Made by a program: the position numbers and the translations under genes. From JADGGV01 sp035715725 (GTDB lineage: Bacteria > Gemmatimonadota > Gemmatimonadetes > Longimicrobiales > RSA9), in contig DASTKT010000143.1 in the NCBI GenBank assembly GCA_035715725.1, forward strand, positions 1 to 64,000: a stretch of DNA of 64,000 nucleotides. Direction: 5' to 3'. The notes below the pieces were generated by a model. It searched no databases, was not told where the DNA came from, and saw nothing but the letters and a program-made list of their open reading frames with translations. Within the stretch, counting starts at the first letter, position 1; each line of letters begins with the position of its first letter. Positions 45,900 to 56,616 of the stretch are shown here, piece after piece.

Positions 45900-46865
45900 T
45901 TGAAGGTGGCGGCGGCTATGCTGGGGGCGGTGGCGCTCCTGCTCCTCCTGCCGGAGCCCGCCTGGGCGTTCGGCCCTGCGACGCACATCTTCCTCGGCGA
46001 GCATCTCCTCGGCTCGCTCACGCTGCTGCCGGAGTGGATCCGCCTCCTGCTGCAGGCGTACCCGAACAGCTTCCTCTACGGATCCGTCGCCGCGGACATC
46101 TCGTTCGCCAAGAAGTACGTGCCGGCTGGCCGTCACTGCCATTACTGGCACGTCGGGGAGGAGATCTTCGAGACGGCCGAAAACGACCGGCAGCGCGCCG
46201 TCGCGGTCGGCTACCTCAGCCACCTCGCCGCCGACACGATCGCCCACAACTACTTCGTGCCGCGCCAGCTCCTGGTCACGAGCTCCACGAAGGCGCTCGG
46301 CCACTCCTATTGGGAGGCGCGACTCGATGCGCAGCTCGGCGAGCGCTTCACCTCCCGTGCCCGGGAGGTGGTCCTGGATTACGATCACAGCGAGGCGGAC
46401 ACGCTGTTCGACGCGGTGCTCAGCGGGACGATCTTTTCGTTCGAGACGAACCGCCGGATCTTCCGCGGTATGATCCGCGTGCAGGACAACGACCGCTGGC
46501 GCTCGGTGTTCGAGCAGCTCGTGCAGAACTCCCGCTGGGCGCTCGCGGACGAGGCCATCGACGGCTACATCTCGCGAGCCTTCGACTTCGTGGTCGACTA
46601 CCTGAACCGGCGCCACGGCTCCGCCGCCGCGTCCCTCGACCCGACGGGCGAGTTCAACCTCCAGCTCGCGAAGCGGATCCGCCGCCTGGCGATGCGCGAG
46701 GGCGCGTGGCAGAACCCGAAGCTCCTGACCGAGATGGCGGACGATTTCTTTCCGCTCCCGGAGCCGCCGGTGCGGTACTGGGGCGGCCGAGCGGCGGCCA
46801 ACGGCGTGCCGGCCGCATCGACGAACGGCCTCGCGGGCAGCGAGCGAGAGCCCGGCGTCGCATAG
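45900..46865 (+). CDS. Exported zinc-dependent phospholipase C-like protein
   Basis: A 321-residue protein. A hydrophobic signal (about 7-20) ends at AWA, followed by a His-rich helical domain: THIFLGEHLL, then ISFAKKYVPAGRHCHYWHV, and YLSHLAADTIAHNYF. These clustered His/Asp residues match the zinc-dependent phospholipase C / S1-P1 nuclease helical fold. The start is TTG at 45900 with GGAG eight bases upstream; an ATG at 45918 is an alternative. A bidirectional hairpin follows. The true substrate is unknown. Confidence 0.75.
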   Translation: MKVAAAMLGAVALLLLLPEPAWAFGPATHIFLGEHLLGSLTLLPEWIRLLLQAYPNSFLYGSVAADISFAKKYVPAGRHCHYWHVGEEIFETAENDRQRAVAVGYLSHLAADTIAHNYFVPRQLLVTSSTKALGHSYWEARLDAQLGERFTSRAREVVLDYDHSEADTLFDAVLSGTIFSFETNRRIFRGMIRVQDNDRWRSVFEQLVQNSRWALADEAIDGYISRAFDFVVDYLNRRHGSAAASLDPTGEFNLQLAKRIRRLAMREGAWQNPKLLTEMADDFFPLPEPPVRYWGGRAAANGVPAASTNGLAGSEREPGVA

Positions 46866-46892
46866 CGACCGGCGATGGCGTCGAACGCGAAA

Positions 46893-46923
46893 CCGCCCGG
46901 CGAGTCTCGGACTCGCCGGGCGG
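46893..46923. terminator. Bidirectional hairpin terminator
   Basis: A 13-bp perfect GC stem (46893-46905 and 46911-46923) with a five-base loop is followed on the plus strand by CTTGCTTTGG and on the minus strand by TTTCG. It sits between the convergent phospholipase-like and zinc-ribbon genes. Confidence 0.75.
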
Positions 46924-46953
46924 CTTGCTTTGGTCCCCTCCGCGACGCCGCGC

Positions 46954-47244
46954 TCAGCCGCGCGGCCGCGCCGGCTGCTCCGCCGCCTGCGGGGTCACCG
47001 GGGCGGCGTCGTCGCTTCGGTACCGAGCCAGGTAGTGGTCGCCACACCCGGGACACCAGCGGCGGCGGACGCGGACCAGCCGGCCCAGGCGGACGAGGCC
47101 CCGCTGCGACACCAGCGGGAGCGTCTCGGCGTCGCAATGCGGGCAGCGTCGATCCGACGGGAAGAGCGCGTAGATCACGGCGACGGCCAGGAGGATCTTC
47201 ACGCCGAGCGTGACGAACGCGAGTTCGATGATGGCGATGAGCAT
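46954..47244 (-). CDS. Small membrane protein with two CxxC pairs
   Basis: A 96-residue protein with a hydrophobic N-terminus (LIAIIELAFVTLGVKILLA, about residues 2-26). A zinc-ribbon-like part follows with CPHC and CPGC pairs about 30 residues apart, and a Pro/Ala tail. The ATG at 47244 starts just before the membrane helix. It lies immediately downstream of gatB, 56 bases away. I do not recognise the family. Confidence 0.65.
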   Translation of the reverse strand: MLIAIIELAFVTLGVKILLAVAVIYALFPSDRRCPHCDAETLPLVSQRGLVRLGRLVRVRRRWCPGCGDHYLARYRSDDAAPVTPQAAEQPARPRG

Positions 47245-47300
47245 CCGATCCGCCGTGCCTGGTATGGTCCCGCACGCACGAGGGGCAAGAAGCGGACCCC

Positions 47301-48737
<1,437 letters not shown>

Positions 48738-48739
48738 GA

Positions 48740-50194
48740 TCACTCCCCCGTGGTCCGCTCGAGGGCGGCGGCCGCCCGGATCATCGTGGCCTCGTCCCAG
48801 CGATCCGCGAGGATCTGCCCGCCGACCGGCAGCCCGTCGACGCGGCCGATCGGGAGCGAGAGCCCGGGTATTCCCGCCAGGTTCGCCGTGACCGTGAAGA
48901 TGTCGGAGAGGTACATCTGGTACGGATCCTCGGCCTTCTCGCCGAGGCGGAACGCCGGTGCCGGCGTGGTCGGAGTGAAGATCACCTGCACGCCGGACGC
49001 ATACACCTCGCGGAAGTCCCGTGCGATGCGGGCGCGCATGCGCAGCGCGGTGCCGTAGTACTCGTCGTAGTAGCCGGCGGAGAGCGCGTACGTGCCGAGC
49101 ATGATGCGTCGCTTGACCTCGGCGCCGAAGCCGAGCTGCCGCGTCTCCTCGTAGACGGAGGTCGTCGATTCGGCGCTGAGGGCGCGCAGCCCGTAGCGCA
49201 CGCCGTCGTAGCGGGCGAGGTTGCTCGACGCCTCGGCGGGCGCGATCACGTAGTACGTCGGGATGGCGTAGCGGGTATGCGGGAGTGAGACGTCGCGGAT
49301 CTCCGCTCCGGCGGCGCGCAGGCGCTCCAGCGCCGCACGGCAGAGCCCGGCCACCCGCTCGTCGAGCTCCGGCGGGAAGTACTCGCGCGGCACGCCGACG
49401 ACCAGTCCGCTCGCGCCGCCCTCGAGCGAATCCATGAGCGATGGCGGCTCCATCGGTCCGCTGGTCGGGTCGAACGGGTCGGGGCCGGCGATCGCCTCGA
49501 GCAGGAGCGCCGCGTCCTCGACGCGCCGGCCGAACGTCCCGATCTGATCGAGCGACGACGCGAACGCCACGAGCCCGTAGCGGCTCACGCGCCCGTAGGT
49601 CGGCTTGATCCCGACCACCCCGCAGAGCGCCGCCGGCTGGCGCACCGACCCGCCGGTGTCCGAGCCGAGCGCCGCCGGCACCAATCCCGCCGCCACCGCC
49701 GCTGCCGAACCGCCGGAGGAGCCGCCAGGCACGCGCTCCGGATCGTGCGGGTTGCGCGTCGGCCCGAACGCCGAGTTCTCGGTGGACGAGCCCATCGCGA
49801 ACTCGTCCATGTTCGTCTTCCCGACCACGACGGCCCCGGCCGCCTTCAGCCGCCGCACCGCGGTCGCCTCGAACGGCGAGCGGTAATTCGCGAGGATGCG
49901 CGAGCCGCAGGTCGTCGGGAAGTCCAGCGTGCAGAGGTTGTCCTTGACGGCCACCGGCACGCCGGCGAGCGGCAGCGGTCCGGCGCCGCCGGCGATCGAG
50001 GCATCGACCTCGGCCGCCGCCGCCTCCGCGCCCTCGAAGTTGAACGTGATGAAGGCGTTGAGCGCACCGGGCCCGTTCTCCGAGCGGATCAGCTCGGCGC
50101 ACGTGGCGCGGATCACGGATGCGGCGGACCGCCGTCCGGCGCCCACGTCTGCGGCCAGCTCGCGCAGCGGCGCGAGGTGAGGCGGCTGCGGCAT
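48740..50194 (-). CDS. gatA: Asp-tRNA(Asn)/Glu-tRNA(Gln) amidotransferase subunit A
   Basis: A 484-residue amidase-signature subunit releasing ammonia from glutamine. The Ser-cisSer-Lys triad is Lys84 (VAVKDN), Ser159 (PGGSSGGSAA) and Ser183 (SDTGGSVRQPA). The ATG at 50194 shares one base with the gatC TGA (TGATG), showing coupling. The frame is open 42 codons further upstream, but that lies inside gatC. Confidence 0.97.
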   Translation of the reverse strand: MPQPPHLAPLRELAADVGAGRRSAASVIRATCAELIRSENGPGALNAFITFNFEGAEAAAAEVDASIAGGAGPLPLAGVPVAVKDNLCTLDFPTTCGSRILANYRSPFEATAVRRLKAAGAVVVGKTNMDEFAMGSSTENSAFGPTRNPHDPERVPGGSSGGSAAAVAAGLVPAALGSDTGGSVRQPAALCGVVGIKPTYGRVSRYGLVAFASSLDQIGTFGRRVEDAALLLEAIAGPDPFDPTSGPMEPPSLMDSLEGGASGLVVGVPREYFPPELDERVAGLCRAALERLRAAGAEIRDVSLPHTRYAIPTYYVIAPAEASSNLARYDGVRYGLRALSAESTTSVYEETRQLGFGAEVKRRIMLGTYALSAGYYDEYYGTALRMRARIARDFREVYASGVQVIFTPTTPAPAFRLGEKAEDPYQMYLSDIFTVTANLAGIPGLSLPIGRVDGLPVGGQILADRWDEATMIRAAAALERTTGE

Positions 50195-50562
50195 CAAGCG
50201 CCTCCCCGCGGCAGGGATGGCGCGGCGGCGGGGCTCCCGGGCGGCGCCTCGAACAGCTCGACCTGCTCGGAGGTGTCGAGCGCCGCGAGGCGCGGCACGG
50301 TGAAGAACCCGGCCTCCCACGCCGGCGCGAGCGCCGACGGCGGCAGCGCGAGCGGGTCGGGAGGCGCCGTGTCGGGCCGCATCGGCGAGGGCCAGCTCGT
50401 CGCCGGCTCCGCGGCGATCCCCGCGAGGTCCGCGGAGGCGAGCTCCCCGAAATGCTCCAGGATGTCGTTCAACTGGCCGGTGAAGCGCTCCACTTCGTCC
50501 GGCGAGAGTCGCAGCCGTGCCAGCGTCGCGACGTGCAGCACCTGTTCTCTCGTGACCGCCAT
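50194..50562 (-). CDS. gatC: Asp-tRNA(Asn)/Glu-tRNA(Gln) amidotransferase subunit C
   Basis: A 122-residue GatC with the typical opening VTREQVLHVATLARLRLSPDEVE and FTGQLNDILEHFGEL. A flexible Pro-rich linker (about 55-100) and an extended tail follow. It is the first gene of gatCAB. It starts 55 bases after the pcrA stop; I see no independent promoter. Confidence 0.93.
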   Translation of the reverse strand: MAVTREQVLHVATLARLRLSPDEVERFTGQLNDILEHFGELASADLAGIAAEPATSWPSPMRPDTAPPDPLALPPSALAPAWEAGFFTVPRLAALDTSEQVELFEAPPGSPAAAPSLPRGGA

Positions 50563-50617
50563 TCCGATCCGCTCCCTCCCCCGGCGCCGGACGCCGCGCG
50601 GCGCCCGGCTCGATGAG

Positions 50618-52879
50618 TCAAAGCTCCTTCTGCAGGTTCGCGTAGCGGAGGACGACCTTCTTCCGTCCCACGCTCTCGAACTCGATCACCGCCTTCATCT
50701 CGGCGCCGAACCCGGACAGCTCCTTGATGGTTCCGCGCCCAAAGTGCGGGTGCCGGACCCGTTCCCCCTTGATGAAGCGCGGGGCGTCCTGCGCCTCACT
50801 GTAGTCGATGACCACGCCCGCGTCGGCGCCGGCCGTGGGTGCCGATGTCCGGCGAGCGGGCCGGAGCGAGGACGTCGCCCGCCACCGGTCCTCGAGCTGC
50901 CGCCGCGAGCTGGCCAGCACGGGCGTGATCCGGCTCTCCAGCAGCTCCGGCGCGATCGGCTGCAGGAAGCTCGACGGGATGCACGACAGCACCTCGCCCG
51001 CGCGGCGGCGTGTGCGGGCGTGCGTGAGGTACACCTTCCGGCGCGCTCGCGTGATGCCGACGTAGAACAGGCGCCGCTCCTCCTCGAGCTGCTCCGGCTC
51101 GTCGTAGGCGCGCGCGAGCGGGAAGAGCCCATCCTCCAGCCCGGAGATGAACACGAACGGGAACTCCAGCCCCTTGGCGTTGTGCAGTGTCATGAGCGTT
51201 ACCCGGTTCGCCTCCGGGTCCTGCCGGTCGACGTCCGTGAGCAGCGACACCTTCTGGAGGAACAGGTCGAGCGGCGTCGCCTCCGCGTCGTCGTCGGCCT
51301 CGGGCGGCAGCTCGTCGAACTCGTGCGCGCCGGCCACCAGCTCCCGCACATTGTCGATCCGCTCCTCGCCCTCCGGCCCCTCCTCCCGGAGCGCCTCGAC
51401 GAAGCCGGTCTCCTCGAGCAGCCGCTCCAGCAACTCGCCGACGCCGAGATGCAGCGCCAGCGCGCGGTAGCGGCCGATCAGCTCCGAGAAGGCGACGAGG
51501 GCCGACGCCGCGCCCGTCGTGATCGACTCGACCTCGCGCGCCCGCGCCGCCGCCGCCAGCGGCGTCACGCCCTGCTCCGCGGCCCAGGTCAGCAGCCGGG
51601 CCAGCGTCGTGTCGCCGATCCCGCGCTTCGGGTAGTTGACGATCCGGTCGAATGCGCCCGCGTCCCGCGGGTTCGACACCAGCCGCAGATACGCCAGCAC
51701 GTCCATGATCTCGCGCCGCTCGTAGAAGCGGATGCCGCCGACGATCTGGTACGGGATGTCGCGCCGGCGCAGCGCCTCTTCCAGTGCGCGAGACTGGGCG
51801 TTCGTACGGTACAGGACGGTGAAGTCGCGCGGCGACCGGTCGGGGCTCTCCGCCATGCGCGCCTCGATCTCGGCGACGATCCAGGCCGCCTCGTCGTTCT
51901 CGTCGAGCGCCTCGAGCCGTGTCAGTGGCTCGCCCGGGCCCGCCTGCGTGCGCAGCGTCTTCCCCTTGCGGCGCACGTTCTCGGCGATGACCTGGTTCGC
52001 CGCCTCCAGGATGCGTGAGGTCGAGCGGTAGTTCTGCTCCAGCCGGATGACCTTCGTCGCCGGGAAGTCCTTCTCGAAGTCGAGGATGTTGCGGATGTCG
52101 GCGCCCCGCCACCCGTAGATCGACTGGTCGTCGTCGCCGACGACCATCAGGTTCGCGTGCTCCTCCGCCAGCAGCTGCAGGAACCGGTACTGCGCCCGGT
52201 TCGTGTCCTGGTACTCGTCCACCAGCACGAACTGGAAGCGGCGCCGGTACTCCTCCAGGATATCCGCGTGGCGCTCGAAGAGCTCGACCGGCTTGACCAG
52301 CAGGTCGTCGAAGTCGAACGCGTTCTGCTCCTTCAACGCCTTTTCGTACGCCGGGAAGACGTCGGCCACGACGCGCGTGAACGGGTCGCCGGCCAGCGCG
52401 GCGTACTCCTCCGGCGAGACCAGGCCGTTCTTCGCCCCGGAGATCGAGGCGTGTACCGCCTTCGGCGGCCAGCGCTTGACCGGGAGGTTCAGGCGCTCCA
52501 GCGCGCGCTTCACCTCGCGCAGCGCCTGGTCGGCGTCGAAGATGCTGAAGTTCGGCGACCAGCCGAGACGGTGGGCGTGACGGCGGAGCAGGCGCGCGCC
52601 GATCGCGTGGAACGTGCCGATCCACAGGCCGGCGGGCTCGTGTCCGAGCTGCCGCCGGACCCGCTCGCGCATCTCGCCGGCCGCCTTGTTCGTGAACGTG
52701 ACCGCGAGGATCGCCGCCGGGTCGACGCCTTGCTCCCGGATCAGATTGGCGATGCGCGTCGTCAGCACGCGCGTCTTCCCCGACCCGGCGCCGGCCAACA
52801 CCAGCAGCGGCCCCTCGAAGTGCTCTACCGCCTCTTTCTGTTCCGGATTGAGCTCCACCGACCCTTGATCCTCGTCCAA
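50618..52879 (-). CDS. pcrA: ATP-dependent DNA helicase PcrA/UvrD
   Basis: A 753-residue superfamily 1A helicase. Motif Ia region is LNPEQKEAV, Walker A is AGAGSGKTR near residue 32, and motif II is LVDEYQDTNRAQY. Motif III is VVGDDDQSIYGWRGAD, motif IV LEQNYRSTSRIL, motif V TLMTLHNAKGLEF and motif VI YVGITRARRKVYL. The C-terminal Tudor-like KGERVRHPHFGRGTIKEL marks PcrA/UvrD. The start is a TTG at 52879 (or GTG at 52858), inside the end of the kinase gene. Confidence 0.95.
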   Translation of the reverse strand: MDEDQGSVELNPEQKEAVEHFEGPLLVLAGAGSGKTRVLTTRIANLIREQGVDPAAILAVTFTNKAAGEMRERVRRQLGHEPAGLWIGTFHAIGARLLRRHAHRLGWSPNFSIFDADQALREVKRALERLNLPVKRWPPKAVHASISGAKNGLVSPEEYAALAGDPFTRVVADVFPAYEKALKEQNAFDFDDLLVKPVELFERHADILEEYRRRFQFVLVDEYQDTNRAQYRFLQLLAEEHANLMVVGDDDQSIYGWRGADIRNILDFEKDFPATKVIRLEQNYRSTSRILEAANQVIAENVRRKGKTLRTQAGPGEPLTRLEALDENDEAAWIVAEIEARMAESPDRSPRDFTVLYRTNAQSRALEEALRRRDIPYQIVGGIRFYERREIMDVLAYLRLVSNPRDAGAFDRIVNYPKRGIGDTTLARLLTWAAEQGVTPLAAAARAREVESITTGAASALVAFSELIGRYRALALHLGVGELLERLLEETGFVEALREEGPEGEERIDNVRELVAGAHEFDELPPEADDDAEATPLDLFLQKVSLLTDVDRQDPEANRVTLMTLHNAKGLEFPFVFISGLEDGLFPLARAYDEPEQLEEERRLFYVGITRARRKVYLTHARTRRRAGEVLSCIPSSFLQPIAPELLESRITPVLASSRRQLEDRWRATSSLRPARRTSAPTAGADAGVVIDYSEAQDAPRFIKGERVRHPHFGRGTIKELSGFGAEMKAVIEFESVGRKKVVLRYANLQKEL

Positions 52880-54090
52880 CGTAGCTTGAGTCGACTCCTG
52901 CGCCGGTGCACGTTCTCACTGGTCGGCAGCAGGATCTCGAAGATGGTCCCGCCCGCCCGGCGCGGCCGGACGGTGATCTTGCCCTGGTGCAGTTCCTCGA
53001 CGATGCGCTTGGTCAGCGACAGGCCGACGCCCCACCCCGTCCTCTTGGTGCTTACCCCCGGCTTGAAGATGCGATCACGGACGCCCGGAGCGATGCCGGG
53101 CCCGTCGTCGGCGACGACGATGCGCACCCACCCTTCCTCGGCGCGCCCCGCCGAGAGCACGATGCGGCCGCCCCGGCCGGCCAGCGCGTCGAGCGCGTTC
53201 TTCACGAGGTTCTCGAGCGCCCACGCCAGCAGCACCGGGCTCGCCCAGAGCGGCGGCAGCCCGGGACGCAACCGGACCCGGAACTCGACGCCGGCGCCCA
53301 GTCGGGGGAGCCGCGGGCGCAGGTAGCGCTCCAGCTCCTGGATGACCTGCGCGGGCGCGACCTGTTGCAGCGTGGGCGGCTTGCCGATCAGCTCGAAGCG
53401 CCGGGAGACGCGCTCCAACCGCTCGACGTCGGCGCCGATCGCCTCGGCCACCCGTTCCGGGCCCCCGAAGGCCTCGCGCTCCTCCGCGGACAGCCCGAGC
53501 ACCTCGACCCAGCCCGAGAGCGAGGAAAGCGGCGTGCCCATCTGGTGCGCCAGCTCGCGCGCCATGGCGGCCCACATCCGCTCCCGGTCCGCGCGCGCGG
53601 TGGCCTGCACGATGGTGATCGTGACGATCAGCAGCAGCGCCACGCCACCGGCCTGCAACCACGGGACCCAGCGCAGCCATGCGACGAGCGGCGGCGAGCC
53701 GAAGTAGACCGAGCCCACCCCCGGGTCCAGGACCGGCGGGTTCTTCAGCGCGAGCGCCCCGGCGTACTCCTTCACGCGCCGCTGGCCCGCCGGCGTGGAC
53801 AGATCCGCCTCGAACGGGAGGTTGACGACCGCGTAGACCTCGCCCCGGCTGTTGATGGCGATCATCGGCAGGCGCAGGTCGCGGAACGTCTGCTGGAGCT
53901 GCATGAGCGACTGCAGCTCGCCGGACTCGTCGAGCGAGAGCAGCCCCCGCTGGACGAGCCCGTACATGCGCGTCTGGACCGCCGCCTCCGCCCGGATCTC
54001 CCGCACCAATTTTTCGGTGTAGAGAAGGTAGGAGCCGAAAACCAGGAGCGCGAGAACGGTCAGAAGCGCGGGCCAATGGCGCCGGGCCAT
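52825..54090 (-). CDS. Sensor histidine kinase
   Basis: A 421-residue membrane kinase. TM1 is at about 8-24, a periplasmic sensor of about 120 residues follows, and TM2 is at about 146-163. The H-box has phosphoacceptor His182 (AHQMGTPLSS). The ATPase has N298 (LVKNALDA), the G1 box DDGPGIA and the G2 box GWGVGLSLTKR. The last 30 residues are strongly basic and are encoded where the pcrA start overlaps. No response regulator is adjacent; one lies 2.1 kb away on the other strand. The signal is unknown. Confidence 0.93.
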   Translation of the reverse strand: MARRHWPALLTVLALLVFGSYLLYTEKLVREIRAEAAVQTRMYGLVQRGLLSLDESGELQSLMQLQQTFRDLRLPMIAINSRGEVYAVVNLPFEADLSTPAGQRRVKEYAGALALKNPPVLDPGVGSVYFGSPPLVAWLRWVPWLQAGGVALLLIVTITIVQATARADRERMWAAMARELAHQMGTPLSSLSGWVEVLGLSAEEREAFGGPERVAEAIGADVERLERVSRRFELIGKPPTLQQVAPAQVIQELERYLRPRLPRLGAGVEFRVRLRPGLPPLWASPVLLAWALENLVKNALDALAGRGGRIVLSAGRAEEGWVRIVVADDGPGIAPGVRDRIFKPGVSTKRTGWGVGLSLTKRIVEELHQGKITVRPRRAGGTIFEILLPTSENVHRRRSRLKLRWTRIKGRWSSIRNRKRR

Positions 54091-54152
54091 GAGACTCGCC
54101 GTGATGCGGGGTCGTGGTGGCGACGGGGCCGCGGCCTCGCGGACGCCGCCGG

Positions 54153-55436
54153 CTACCGGCTGATCCGGTCCGTGCCGAGATACCCGGCCAGCGCCTCCGG
54201 GAGCCGAATGCTCCCGTCCGCCTGCTGGTACGTCTCGAGCAGCGCGGTCAGCGTGCGCGGCAAGGCGAGGCCGGAGCCGTTCAGCGTGTAGACGAACTCC
54301 GGCTTCATCCCCGGGGCTGGCCGGTAGCGGATGTTCGCGCGGCGCGCCTGGTAGTCCGTGTAGAGCGAGCAGCTCGAGACCTCGAGCCACTTCCCCACTC
54401 CCGGCGCCCACACCTCGAGGTCGTACGTCTTCGCGTTGGAGAAGCCCAGATCACCGCCGGCCAGGAGCACGACCCGGTAGCGCAGGCCGAGGCGCCGCAG
54501 CACCATCTCCGCGTGACCGGTCAGCTCCTCGAGCGCCGCCTCGCCGTGCTCCGGACGCTCGAACCGCACCAGCTCCACCTTGTCGAACTGGTGAAGCCGG
54601 AGCAGGCCCCGCGTGTCCTTGCCGTGGGCGCCCGCCTCGCGCCGGAAGCACGGCGTGTACGCCACGTACCGGATCGGCAGGGCGGCGCCGTCCAGCACCT
54701 CGCCGGCGTGCAGGTTCGTCACAGGGATCTCGGCCGTGGGGACGAGGTAGAGGCCGTCCTCGGGGAGGCGATACATGTCGTCCCCGAATTTCGGCAGGTG
54801 CCCCGTCCCGAGCGCGGCCTGCTCGTTGACGACGAACGGCGGCCACAGCTCCGTGTAGCCATGCTCCCGGGCGTGCAGGTCCATCATCATGCTGATGAGC
54901 CCACGCTCCAGGCGCGCACCGAGCCCGACGAACACCGGGAACCCGCTTCCGGCCACCTTCGCACCGCGAGCGAGGTCCAGGATGCCGAGCTCCTCGCCCA
55001 GTTCCCAGTGGGGCCGCGGCTCGAACGTGAACCGCGGCTCCTCGCCCCACTCCCGCACGAGGACGTTGTCCTCCTCGCCACCCGGCGGAACGTCCGGCGA
55101 GGGCAGGTTCGGGATCTGAAGTAGCAGGCCGCGAACGGTCTCCTCGACGGCGCTCCGGCGCAGCTCGGTCGACCCCATCCGCTCGCCGAGCTCGCGCGTC
55201 TCGCGGATGAGCGCCTCGGCCTCCTCGGCCCGCCCCTCCTGCTTCAGCTTCCCGACCTGCTGGGACGCCTCGTTCCGTTGCGCGCGCAGCCGATCCACCT
55301 CGGCGATGGCCGCGCGACGCTCCTCGTCCAACGCGAGAAGCCGATCGACGAGCTCGAGCACGTCCGGCTTGCCTCGGACGGCCAGCCGCCGCCGCACCAG
55401 CTCCGGCTCCTCCCGGATCCGCTTTAGGTCCAGCAT
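54153..55436 (-). CDS. serS: Seryl-tRNA synthetase
   Basis: A 427-residue class II synthetase. The N-terminal antiparallel coiled coil spans about 25-105. Motif 2 is FRREAGAHGKDTRGLLRLHQF, shown here only in part, and motif 3 is in TLNGSGLALPRTLTALLE. The ATG at 55436 gives the usual LDLKRIREEPE start. It lies downstream of the lipoprotein gene at 55443, six bases away, and 62 bases before the kinase gene. Confidence 0.96.
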   Translation of the reverse strand: MLDLKRIREEPELVRRRLAVRGKPDVLELVDRLLALDEERRAAIAEVDRLRAQRNEASQQVGKLKQEGRAEEAEALIRETRELGERMGSTELRRSAVEETVRGLLLQIPNLPSPDVPPGGEEDNVLVREWGEEPRFTFEPRPHWELGEELGILDLARGAKVAGSGFPVFVGLGARLERGLISMMMDLHAREHGYTELWPPFVVNEQAALGTGHLPKFGDDMYRLPEDGLYLVPTAEIPVTNLHAGEVLDGAALPIRYVAYTPCFRREAGAHGKDTRGLLRLHQFDKVELVRFERPEHGEAALEELTGHAEMVLRRLGLRYRVVLLAGGDLGFSNAKTYDLEVWAPGVGKWLEVSSCSLYTDYQARRANIRYRPAPGMKPEFVYTLNGSGLALPRTLTALLETYQQADGSIRLPEALAGYLGTDRISR

Positions 55437-55442
55437 CCGTGT

Positions 55443-56006
55443 CTAATTCTGGGGTGGGATGAGCTTCCGGTCGTCGCAGAACGGGTTACGGACCACCTCG
55501 AACTGCACGGAGCCGCGCACCGGATCCGTCGAGATGACGTGGAGCTTGGCGTAGTGGACTCCCGATCCGAGCGAGCAGTTCACCCGCCGCGTCCGGATCG
55601 CGTAGACGCCGTCCACCGTGACCGGGACGTCGGTCGACCGAGCATAGGCCGTCGTGTCGGACGGCGCCTCCTTGACCGCGTCGAGCGTCTGCCCCGAAAC
55701 CGCCGCGATGCCGGCCCCGCCACTCCCGCCCAGGACCGCCCCGGAGGGGAGGAACGAAAAGCCGCCGCCCGTCCGGTCCGCCACCACGAGATCCCAGCTC
55801 CCGCTCTGCCCGGGCGACTCGACGGTGATGCTCAAGCCGGTCGTGAAGTCGTACCCCGATGGCAGCCCTGTGAGCTCGGTCCGGCTGGCGGAGTAGAGCG
55901 TCACGGTATCGGGGACGGCGCTCCAGGTCTGAGGGCCGAGGGCGTCGCCACAGCCGGCCGCGAGGGCGACGACGGCGGCGAGGAAGAAAAATCGAATTGA
56001 GCGCAC
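55443..56006 (-). CDS. Lipoprotein, unknown, lineage-typical
   Basis: A 187-residue predicted lipoprotein with signal and lipobox LAAGC (Cys19). The mature part begins GDALGPQTWSAVPDTVTLYS and continues with a TELTGLPSGYDF segment. This wording recalls lipoproteins of Gemmatimonadota. Further on are beta strands and a C-terminal Cys pair (near 143 and 177) that may form a disulfide. It has a TTGACA promoter of its own and ends six bases before the serS start. I know no function. Confidence 0.7.
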   Translation of the reverse strand: MRSIRFFFLAAVVALAAGCGDALGPQTWSAVPDTVTLYSASRTELTGLPSGYDFTTGLSITVESPGQSGSWDLVVADRTGGGFSFLPSGAVLGGSGGAGIAAVSGQTLDAVKEAPSDTTAYARSTDVPVTVDGVYAIRTRRVNCSLGSGVHYAKLHVISTDPVRGSVQFEVVRNPFCDDRKLIPPQN

Positions 56007-56049
56007 GGCCGCGAATCGCTCCGAAAGTTGCCAAGTTGTTGGATCGCTT

Positions 56050-56079
56050 AGATTACCCAGCCGCCGGCGGCACTGTCAA
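56050..56079 (-). promoter_or_regulatory. Putative promoter of the lipoprotein-serS transcript
   Basis: TTGACA (56079-56074), an 18-base spacer and TAATCT (56055-56050), about 40 bases before the lipoprotein ATG. It is back to back with the promoter at 56100-56129. Confidence 0.55.
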
Positions 56080-56099
56080 GGAGCGATGCCAGCTCTTGC

Positions 56100-56129
56100 T
56101 TGACATTCCGTGCCGGCGGTTCGTACCCT
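56100..56129 (+). promoter_or_regulatory. Putative promoter of the response regulator operon
   Basis: TTGACA (56100-56105), an 18-base spacer and TACCCT (56124-56129), giving about 90 bases of leader before the ATG at 56224. Confidence 0.5.
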
Positions 56130-56223
56130 TCGACGGCGCAAGGCAGCCGCTGGTAGCGCGGGGGCGGCACGGAACTCGCACCGTCCGCGTCTCCGATCAC
56201 CGTCCGTCCACCCGCGAACGCCG

Positions 56224-56616
56224 ATGCCCAGCCGCTTTTTCCCTGAGCGCCGTCACATCCTGGTCGTGGATGACGAGCCCTACATCGGCCGAATCATCCA
56301 GCTCAAGCTGGAGGACGGGCCCTACGATGTCGAGCTCGCCTCCGACGGCCGCTCGGCGCTCTCGCGGCTGCGCGGCGAGGCGCCGATCGATGTCATCCTG
56401 CTGGATATCATGATGCCGCACATGAGCGGCCTCGACGTCCTGGCCGAGCTTCGGCGCCTCCCACACCGTGCCCGCACCCCGGTGATCATGCTCACCGGCA
56501 AAGGGCAGGAGGCCGACCGGGAACAGGCCGCCGCCCTGGGCGCCACCGACTTCCTGACCAAGCCGTTCAGCCCGAAGAAACTGCTTGCGCGAATCGACGA
56601 GCTCTTCACCCATTGA
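56224..56616 (+). CDS. Stand-alone receiver-domain response regulator
   Basis: A 130-residue single receiver domain with all key residues: Asp16/Asp17 (VVDDEP), phosphoacceptor Asp61 (LLDIMMP), Thr91 (MLTGKG) and Lys113 (LTKPF). There is no output domain. It has a TTGACA promoter and is followed by the guanylyltransferase gene, whose proposed start overlaps its end. It may pair with the sensor kinase at 52825-54090, but that is only a guess. Confidence 0.92.
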   Translation: MPSRFFPERRHILVVDDEPYIGRIIQLKLEDGPYDVELASDGRSALSRLRGEAPIDVILLDIMMPHMSGLDVLAELRRLPHRARTPVIMLTGKGQEADREQAAALGATDFLTKPFSPKKLLARIDELFTH

